NCBI GenBank assembly: GCA_021158375.1
Contig: JAGGUS010000006.1
Location: 1-13,917, forward strand
Reading direction: 5' to 3'
Length of the DNA stretch: 13,917 bases
Origin: Thermoprotei archaeon
GTDB taxonomy: Archaea > Thermoproteota > Thermoprotei > QMSL01 > B3-G16
Shown here piece after piece: positions 7,221-12,440 of this stretch; position 1 is the first letter of the stretch, and each line of letters opens with the position of its first letter. The translations under genes were made by a program, and so were the position numbers. The notes under the pieces are model-generated. The model did no database searches, had not been told where the DNA came from, and saw nothing but the letters and a program-made list of their open reading frames with translations.

Positions 7221-7309
7221 TAAAAATCACCAAGTTACGATATTAATTAATGGTATATGATATATAGCCTTTATCCTAGTACTTATAATACAATAAAGGG
7301 GAAGGCGCA
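7221..7309. promoter_or_regulatory. Divergent promoter region with AT-rich inverted repeats
   Basis: Eighty-nine base pairs between the NrdD-like regulator (minus) and the hemK-like operon (plus). It holds the palindrome ATTAATTAAT (7242-7251) and TATATGATATA (7254-7264, a 5-bp inverted repeat around one base). CTATATATC on the minus strand (about 7259-7267) could be the TATA box of the regulator gene, and CTTATAAT (7282-7289) or TATATAGC (7261-7268) that of the plus operon. AGGGGAAGG (7297-7305) is the Shine-Dalgarno of the TTG start at 7310. The repeats could be an autoregulatory operator, but AT-rich DNA forms such palindromes by chance. Confidence 0.4.
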
Positions 7310-7894
7310 TTGCTCATTAGGGTACAAGATTACCTATTAATTGTACATCCAGCTGTATATCTCCCAGATGTAGATTCTTTTCTTATGATTAATGCTATAT
7401 ACAAAGAAGTACATGATATGAAGAGACGTGAAAAGGCGTTAGACATGGGATGCGGTAGTGGGATCCTTTCCCTAACGTTAGCTAAATTCTTCAAAAAAGT
7501 AATTGCAGTAGACATAAATCCTTTTGCTGTTCGATGTACTGTCTTAAACGCATATCTAAACGGATGTAGAAGACGTATAGTAGCCTTTATTAGTGATCTA
7601 TTCAGTAAAGTTGAGAGAGACAATTACGACATGATAGTTTTTAATACGCCTTATCTAATTAACTCTAAGCCCTATGACTTCGCATATAGTGGTTCTCTTA
7701 AACTCATTCGTGAATTTATTCTTAATGCTAAGGAAATGATTTCATTACAAGGCAAGATACTATTCACCTGGCTATTTCGCAATATGAAGTATCTATCCCG
7801 TGTAATGTGTGAATTCGGACTTGATTGGAGTATAGTCTTGTCGAGAAAAATATATGATGAGGAATTAGTTGTGATTAAAGTTGAGAGGAGCTGA
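7310..7894 (+). CDS. HemK-like SAM-dependent methyltransferase
   Basis: A class I methyltransferase of 194 residues of the short archaeal HemK/Mtq2-like type, whose relatives methylate the glutamine of release-factor GGQ motifs. The N-terminus (IVHPAVYLPDVDSFLM) is typical of this group. SAM motif I is DMGCGSG (45-51), an acidic residue D68 follows in AVDINP, and the substrate motif is N112-T-P-Y115, where NPPY is standard. The start is TTG at 7310, supported by an AGGGGAAGG Shine-Dalgarno and by the N-terminal family match. It begins the operon hemK-like, trmJ, rpl10e, DUF2192-like, with 5 bp to trmJ. The release-factor target is an inference from the family. Confidence 0.82.
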   Translation: MLIRVQDYLLIVHPAVYLPDVDSFLMINAIYKEVHDMKRREKALDMGCGSGILSLTLAKFFKKVIAVDINPFAVRCTVLNAYLNGCRRRIVAFISDLFSKVERDNYDMIVFNTPYLINSKPYDFAYSGSLKLIREFILNAKEMISLQGKILFTWLFRNMKYLSRVMCEFGLDWSIVLSRKIYDEELVVIKVERS

Positions 7895-7899
7895 TATAA

Positions 7900-8670
7900 A
7901 TGAAGTTACTTGACGTGCGTACAATTTTTGTGGAGCCTCTTTATGAAATTAATATAGGCTATATAGCTCGTGTTATAAAAAACTTTGGATTTACTGAGCT
8001 ATATCTGGTCAATCCTCAGATCAAAATTGGAACCCAAGCTAAGATGATGGCTGCTCATGCACAAGATATATTAGAAAACGCTATAATAACGAAAAGTCTT
8101 GACGAAGCTATAAAAGATGTAGACTTCCTAGTAGGCACTACTGGTAAACCGGGTAGGGATCATAACCTTAAGAGGGCTGCTATAACGTTAACGGAATTCA
8201 TAGAAGTGATAAGGAATTCTAAGGTTTATGGTAAGCTAGGCTTACTATTAGGCAGAGAGGATCATGGATTACCAAATAGAGTCCTAGAGAAATGCGATAT
8301 CGTGGTTACAATAGAGGCCAATTCTGACTACCCTATTTTAAATGTATCTCACGCCGCGGCGATATTACTCTATGAGCTTTATAAATGTATGAGAGATAAA
8401 CAAATACATTTCATTCATAAAGCAAGCGGCGAAGAGAAAGAGCGCCTCATTAAGTTCTTCGAGCTACTATTAGATAAGATACAATATCCTGAAGTTAAGA
8501 AACAGCGAGCTCTTCTAGCATTTCGAAGATTAGTCGGCAGGGCTCTCATAAGTTCAACTGAGATCCATGCTCTTTATGGAGTCTTTAGAAGAACGGCATC
8601 ACTTTTAAATAAATGCTCTGAGAAAAGTTTATTTCAAAGATGCTCCAATTCTAATGAAGTGAGGTGTTAA
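7900..8670 (+). CDS. trmJ: tRNA 2'-O-methyltransferase TrmJ (SPOUT/TrmH family)
   Basis: A SpoU/TrmH-type knotted methyltransferase of 256 residues. The N-terminus (VEPLYEINIGYIARVIKNFG) carries the conserved N and R of motif 1. Motif 2 is LLLGREDHGLPNR (about residues 133-145), and motif 3 is the LNVSHAAAILLYEL block (about 161-174). A C-terminal helical extension (to 256) matches the dimerisation tail of TrmJ. Crenarchaeal TrmJ 2'-O-methylates position 32 of tRNA, usually cytidine. GAGGAG lies 9 nt upstream of the ATG, inside hemK. It is in the ribosome-associated operon with L10e 4 bp downstream. Exact base specificity is a family inference. Confidence 0.9.
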   Translation: MKLLDVRTIFVEPLYEINIGYIARVIKNFGFTELYLVNPQIKIGTQAKMMAAHAQDILENAIITKSLDEAIKDVDFLVGTTGKPGRDHNLKRAAITLTEFIEVIRNSKVYGKLGLLLGREDHGLPNRVLEKCDIVVTIEANSDYPILNVSHAAAILLYELYKCMRDKQIHFIHKASGEEKERLIKFFELLLDKIQYPEVKKQRALLAFRRLVGRALISSTEIHALYGVFRRTASLLNKCSEKSLFQRCSNSNEVRC

Positions 8671-8674
8671 GATA

Positions 8675-9178
8675 ATGCCATTGAGACCAGGGCGTTGTTA
8701 TAGACGGATAAAAGGACCGCCATATACCAGGCTTGAGTATATATCAAGTATACCTCCCGTTAATATAGCTAAATTTGAAGACGGCGATCCTCATGGTAAT
8801 TTCGATATAACACTACATTTAGTAGTTCTTGAGGATGGTCAGATAAGGTCTAATGCTCTTGAGGCTGCAAGAGTAATCGCAACAAGATATCTATCAACAG
8901 AGGTAGGCTCACAAAATTACTTCTTCAAACTACGTGTATTTCCTCATCATATACTACGTGAGAATAAGATGATTGCAGGAGCTGGTGCTGATAGATTGCA
9001 GGATGGTATGCGTCTCGCTTTTGGTACTCCCATAGGGAGAGCCGCAAGAGTAAGACGTGGACAAGAGGTCATAACAATAAGAACACGTAGGCAGTTCATA
9101 GAGCAAGCTAAAGAAGCCTTAAGAAGAGCTGCATCTAAGTTGCCCCTGCCATGTAAGATCGTAATTCAAAGCGGGTGA
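8675..9178 (+). CDS. rpl10e: 50S ribosomal protein L10e (uL16)
   Basis: Universal large-subunit protein uL16 (L10e in archaea), positioned near the peptidyl-transferase centre and the A-site tRNA elbow. The 167 residues match the archaeal length. Hallmarks are the N-terminal MPLRPGRCYRRIKGPPYTR, EVGSQNYFFKLRVFPHHILRENKM (conserved loop around residues 76-99, in parts), GADRLQDGMRLAFGTP with the flexible P-site loop just before it, and RRQFIEQAKEALRRA near the C-terminus. GAGGTG lies about 10 nt upstream. It sits between trmJ and the DUF2192-like gene with gaps of 4 and 9 bp. Identification is secure. Confidence 0.97.
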   Translation: MPLRPGRCYRRIKGPPYTRLEYISSIPPVNIAKFEDGDPHGNFDITLHLVVLEDGQIRSNALEAARVIATRYLSTEVGSQNYFFKLRVFPHHILRENKMIAGAGADRLQDGMRLAFGTPIGRAARVRRGQEVITIRTRRQFIEQAKEALRRAASKLPLPCKIVIQSG

Positions 9179-9187
9179 GAGCATTAA

Positions 9188-9910
9188 ATGAACAAAGAGA
9201 GAAAGGATCTTTACAAGGATCGAATAGAAGCTTGTATTGAAATATGGAGTAAGTTGCTAAATGGTGAAATTGAAAGCAGAGATGAAGTTCGCTCTCTATT
9301 AGAGAAGTACTATCAGGAAAGGATGATCGAACCTATAAGAGGCAAGACAAAAATAGATATTTTCGACAAGGAATTAATCACTCTCTACATTGTAGGGAAA
9401 TATGGCCTTGGTGTTTCTGACGAGCTTAGTATAGTGCAAAAGATATTCGATCTTGAGGAAAAGTGCGAAAGTACCTTCTTTAGAATACTAAATGGTGATA
9501 ATGTGAAAGAAGTGTTTAAGGACGTATTTGGCACAGAGAAAGAGTCTTGGATAATATTTCGAGTACTACGCTTTGGTCTTACATTAATGCTTCTTGGTTT
9601 TCTTAGTGAGGAGGAATTCCTAAGTGTTTTCAGCAGAATAGTTGAGGCTTACACTGATCTTAAAGATAGATTCCGTGGCTTTGCTCGATTTTTTATAGCC
9701 TTACGGTTAGGCGAAGCTATTGCCTCAGGTAGGGTTAAGGATAGTTTAGAGAAGGAGGCCTTTAAGCACACATTATGTCTTAAAGTAGGCTTTCCTAAAA
9801 GTGCTCCTTCAGATGAATTGGTATATGATATGACACGCAGTATATTCAAAGTGAGAGAAAGTAGGCTCAGACAGATATTACCTAAGATACGCGCTTCTCA
9901 AGCACAATGA
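9188..9910 (+). CDS. Conserved archaeal protein, resembles DUF2192
   Basis: A 240-residue, mostly helical, soluble-looking protein without a signal peptide or clear catalytic motif. The opening (KDLYKDRIEACIEIWSKLL, then KELITLYIVGKYGLGV near residues 60-76) matches my recollection of the crenarchaeal DUF2192 family, whose function is unknown. The middle segment (about residues 118-140) is hydrophobic, possibly a buried helix and not clearly a membrane span. The C-terminus is basic. The ATG follows L10e by 9 bp with GGTGAGAG as Shine-Dalgarno, so it is translated with ribosomal and tRNA-modification genes. Its last 29 bp overlap the 3' end of the convergent trm14-like gene. The coding call is firm; the family name is tentative. 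Confidence 0.8.
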   Translation: MNKERKDLYKDRIEACIEIWSKLLNGEIESRDEVRSLLEKYYQERMIEPIRGKTKIDIFDKELITLYIVGKYGLGVSDELSIVQKIFDLEEKCESTFFRILNGDNVKEVFKDVFGTEKESWIIFRVLRFGLTLMLLGFLSEEEFLSVFSRIVEAYTDLKDRFRGFARFFIALRLGEAIASGRVKDSLEKEAFKHTLCLKVGFPKSAPSDELVYDMTRSIFKVRESRLRQILPKIRASQAQ

Positions 9911-10979
9911 CATATGAGTAAAGTCCGCCTTGATAAATCTTTCTTAAATGAACCGTTCTATAATGTAGCTTACTAGCAATGGATAGCGTAAGCCTCCTCT
10001 GAATTGTTATAAGAGTTAGAGTTCCATTATCTCTAAGAACACTTAGAGATGATCTTAAAAATCGCTCATAAAGCTCCTTTAGTCCTCTTGGCCTCATTCT
10101 TATCCCGTATGGAGGATCTGTTATTATCCTATCAAACTCTACATTTGGGAACTCCTTATCTAGGATACGTGCATCTCCAACCTTCAATATAACTCTTCCT
10201 TTAACTCCAGCGGCACTTACATTCTTAAAAGCCCCTTTAACAAAAACCTGATTTACATCCATTCCAAATGCCTTAAGATGAGGAAATGTAAGCGTTGCCT
10301 CTATAAGTATTGTTCCTCCTCCACACATAGGATCTAGAATTAACTCTTTATCTCTCGCCCTGGAAAGCTTCACGAGAGCATATGCTATTGTAGGTCTTAG
10401 TGAAGATGGATGGATATACTTTCTATAGTTTCTATTGTGAAGCGCATATGGCCATGTTGTATCTATTCCTATCATAAACGTATCGTTCATTACCTCTGCA
10501 TATATTGCTATATCTGGATAGTCTAGATCAACCGGAGGTCTTATACCGTATTCATTAATTATTCTATCTATAATTGCTTGACCGACAACTCTTGATATAT
10601 CTAATGATGTATACTCTTGATTTCCTTCTCTTTGTGAAATTACAGCTATTCGTGTATGCGGTGTTATGAAGTATTCGAAGGGTAGCTTTAAACAGTATTT
10701 ATATATTGCGTGAAGCCCTTCTCTCTTTTTAGCGATCTTCGTACTACCTAAAAGCATTATTATTCTCTCAATACTTCTAAGCTTCAACAGTCTTTCCAGT
10801 GAGACTTTACTTACTCCTTTAATTAACACCTTCCCCCTAAGGCCATTAGGACATTTTATACCCTCCTTGAAATTGATTGTATTTTTTAAGTCATCTAATA
10901 CTATGTCCTCAAGCCCTGGTATGGTAGTGACTAATATATTGTTAAAGACATCTAGTGGCATGTTTTTTAATTTGAACAT
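9882..10979 (-). CDS. THUMP-domain tRNA guanine-N2 methyltransferase, Trm14-like
   Basis: A 365-residue protein with an N-terminal ferredoxin-like/THUMP RNA-binding part (residues about 10-170) and a C-terminal Rossmann methyltransferase. SAM motif I is DPMCGGGTILIEA (216-228), an acidic residue follows in GMDVNQ, and the catalytic motif IV is DPPYG (288-292), as in N2-guanine methyltransferases. The HPSSLRPTIAYALVKLS bridge (190-206) favours the Trm14 (m2G6 of tRNA) branch. The Trm-G10 branch (m2G10) is the main alternative, since it also uses DPPYG. There is no clear Shine-Dalgarno before the ATG at 10979; an internal ATG at residue 7 is possible. It lies 3 bp after the unrecognised 128-residue gene and ends overlapping the convergent DUF2192-like gene. 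Confidence 0.87.
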   Translation of the reverse strand: MFKLKNMPLDVFNNILVTTIPGLEDIVLDDLKNTINFKEGIKCPNGLRGKVLIKGVSKVSLERLLKLRSIERIIMLLGSTKIAKKREGLHAIYKYCLKLPFEYFITPHTRIAVISQREGNQEYTSLDISRVVGQAIIDRIINEYGIRPPVDLDYPDIAIYAEVMNDTFMIGIDTTWPYALHNRNYRKYIHPSSLRPTIAYALVKLSRARDKELILDPMCGGGTILIEATLTFPHLKAFGMDVNQVFVKGAFKNVSAAGVKGRVILKVGDARILDKEFPNVEFDRIITDPPYGIRMRPRGLKELYERFLRSSLSVLRDNGTLTLITIQRRLTLSIASKLHYRTVHLRKIYQGGLYSYVIVLEKRVS

Positions 10980-10982
10980 AGT

Positions 10983-11369
10983 CTAAGAAACCATATATGA
11001 CAAGGCCTTTATAAAGTGCTCTCTTGCCCATTCTTCTCCTTTTTTCATATCTACTACGAGCGCTGTTCTATAAAGTGCTATCACATAGATGGCTTTGAGA
11101 AAGTCCATAACGAACACGTTCGTATGGATATCCCCACGTATTATTAATGTGTCCACAGGGACTTCACGGTATATAAAATTGGCGTTCACTATCCCTCCTT
11201 GCTCCTTTGATCTTTCAAAATCCTCTTTAGAGATAACTATTATCGCAAATACTTCTGGAACATACAATCCTTCACGAGCGACTTCAGATATAGCAAAGTT
11301 AAGTAATTTCCTGAGCTCATTCTCAGTAATGGGTGGTCTATCTACTAGTATCTTAACAGCTATCGACAT
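10983..11369 (-). CDS. Uncharacterised 128-residue archaeal protein
   Basis: I do not recognise this protein. It has an alternating beta/alpha pattern: a first strand (AVKILVDRPP), a helix (ENELRKLLNFAISEVAREG), a hydrophobic strand (FAIIVIS), a mixed middle with PVDTLIIRGDIHTNVF, a long hydrophobic helix (MDFLKAIYVIALYRTALVV) and a final amphipathic helix. It has no cysteines, signal peptide or obvious catalytic motif. It lies between a winged-helix gene (28 bp upstream) and the trm14-like gene (3 bp downstream) in one direction, so co-transcription is likely. Codon use and base composition resemble the neighbours. It is coding because it fills the operon gap cleanly with a normal ATG start. 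Confidence 0.75.
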   Translation of the reverse strand: MSIAVKILVDRPPITENELRKLLNFAISEVAREGLYVPEVFAIIVISKEDFERSKEQGGIVNANFIYREVPVDTLIIRGDIHTNVFVMDFLKAIYVIALYRTALVVDMKKGEEWAREHFIKALSYMVS

Positions 11370-11397
11370 AGTCGTTCTATATCTGATCTTAACTTAC

Positions 11398-11739
11398 CTA
11401 ATTAACCTTACTGATATCTGCCTTTATTTTTGCCACTACTTGTCTTACATTAGTCGGTATGCTTTGTGAAACCTTATAAAATCGCCAAAGTGGGCTATCT
11501 CTTGTTATCATATACTTTATTCCATGTGAGGAGACCTTGTATATCGTAATATAGCCTTCCCTCCTCAGTTCTTCGAGTACTGCGCGTACTAGCGTTAAAG
11601 TTACTGGCTTGGTAGAAATCTTTGCCATCTTCGCTAGCTTTTTACAAGTAAATGTAACAACGCTTCCTCTAGCATCTTTAATGAGCTTGCCTAGTGCGAG
11701 TAATGTTAATCGTTCTATATCTTCGTATCTTTCTATCAA
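11398..11739 (-). CDS. Small winged-helix DNA-binding protein
   Basis: A 113-residue protein with a winged-helix pattern. Helices are at residues 4-22 (YEDIERLTLLALGKLIKDA), 30-39 (FTCKKLAKMAK) and 45-61 (PVTLTLVRAVLEELRREG, recognition region), followed by a beta wing (ITIYKVSSHGIKYMIT, 64-79). A C-terminal basic tail completes it. The start is TTG at 11739, well supported by AGAGGGGG (11747-11754) 7 nt upstream. It is probably a transcription regulator or nucleoid-associated protein; I cannot assign a named family. It is the first gene of the minus-strand group leading to the trm14-like gene and is divergent from the aKMT-like gene, whose promoter lies in the shared 136-bp gap. Confidence 0.78.
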   Translation of the reverse strand: MIERYEDIERLTLLALGKLIKDARGSVVTFTCKKLAKMAKISTKPVTLTLVRAVLEELRREGYITIYKVSSHGIKYMITRDSPLWRFYKVSQSIPTNVRQVVAKIKADISKVN

Positions 11740-11875
11740 TAATATTCCCCCTCTTAAACATAGCGTTTAAAAGTAAAGGAGCTTTTCTATTAATGTTGAA
11801 GAAGGTATCGCCCGATATAACAGAGCTGATATCCTAATATTATTTATTTAAGCAAAGGTCTCCTATATTACTAGT
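11740..11875. promoter_or_regulatory. Divergent intergenic region, winged-helix gene / aKMT-like gene
   Basis: This 136-bp gap has no open frame I would defend. TTTATTTA (11843-11850) is centred about 30 bp before the ATG at 11876, fitting a TATA box for a leaderless aKMT-like transcript; an AAAGGT (11855-11859 region) is too far to be a good Shine-Dalgarno. On the minus strand TTTTAAA (about 11766-11772) may be the TATA box of the winged-helix gene. Both are spacing-based inferences. Confidence 0.35.
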
Positions 11876-12370
11876 ATGCAAATGCGTGCTCCTATAGTAC
11901 ACTATTCTCCTGCGCCTAAAAACGTAGTACGTGCCGCTTTAGATATGCTTAAATTAAAAAAGAACGACATATTGTTTGATTTAGGATGTGGCGATGGTCG
12001 TATTTTAATAATGGCAGCAAAGCTTTATGGAGTTAGAGCTATTGGTATTGAAATTCGGAGAGCTTTAGTAAAGATTGCAAGAGAGAACGCTCGTAAAGCT
12101 GGTGTACTACCTCTCGTCGAAATAATAAGGGGTGACTTCTTCCGAATAGACCTCTCAGCAGCTACTGCGATAACTCTATACCTTTCATCAACTGTAAATA
12201 ACGCTCTTAAGGTAAAGTTCATGAGGGAATTAAGACCTGAAACTAGGCTTGTCTCTATATTCTTTCCTATACCTTCCTGGACTCCAGTAGAGGTTCGTCA
12301 CGTACGTACTCCTATTAAGGACTTCCCCATTTATCTGTACAAAATGGATCAAAATGTAATTGGGAAATAA
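11876..12370 (+). CDS. aKMT-like SAM-dependent protein lysine methyltransferase
   Basis: A 164-residue class I methyltransferase strongly resembling the crenarchaeal protein lysine methyltransferase aKMT, a broad-specificity enzyme that methylates many chromatin and cellular proteins. Matching blocks are YSPAPKNVVRAALDM (10-24), FDLGCGDGRILIMAAK (motif I, 34-49), GIEI (57-60), GDFFRIDLSAATA (86-98), a TVNNALKVKFMRELRP segment, and the final PIYLYKM. In aKMT as I recall it, the segment after the last helix reads VSHEFEI; here it is VSIFFPI (126-132), which loses the His and Glu. The ATG at 11876 has no close Shine-Dalgarno and fits a leaderless transcript. It is monocistronic. Family placement is confident; activity and substrates are inferred. 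Confidence 0.85.
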   Translation: MQMRAPIVHYSPAPKNVVRAALDMLKLKKNDILFDLGCGDGRILIMAAKLYGVRAIGIEIRRALVKIARENARKAGVLPLVEIIRGDFFRIDLSAATAITLYLSSTVNNALKVKFMRELRPETRLVSIFFPIPSWTPVEVRHVRTPIKDFPIYLYKMDQNVIGK

Positions 12371-12384
12371 ATATTTATTTAGGT

Positions 12385-12400
12385 CTTCCTCTTAAGGAAG
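12385..12400. repeat. Hairpin-capable inverted repeat after the aKMT-like gene
   Basis: CTTCCT-CTTA-AGGAAG, a perfect 6-bp inverted repeat with a 4-base loop, 15 bp past the methyltransferase stop and 40 bp before the next start. It could be a terminator stem or an operator. There is no T run after it on the plus strand, so a terminator role is weak. CTAAATATAT (12407-12416) beyond it fits a TATA box for the PIN-ATPase gene, and GAGGGAG (12429-12435) is that gene's Shine-Dalgarno. Confidence 0.4.
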
Positions 12401-12440
12401 TGAGTACTAAATATATCAAACACATAAAGAGGGAGTAAAT

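Noticed and set aside
7330..7623. Minus-strand 97-codon frame opposite the hemK-like gene.
   Set aside because: It is a shadow frame over a well-supported methyltransferase with intact SAM motifs on the other strand.
7854..7894. ATGATGA followed 30 nt later by CTGA, resembling the C and D boxes of an archaeal C/D guide RNA.
   Set aside because: It lies in the 3' end of the hemK-like gene, no D'/C' pair is visible and the spacing is short for a double-guide RNA. The boxes are explained by Tyr-Asp-Glu codons and the stop codon.
11788..11832. ATGTTGA and GCTGATA in the divergent intergenic region as a possible C/D box RNA.
   Set aside because: The C box has a mismatch, there is no internal D'/C' pair and the total length is too short.
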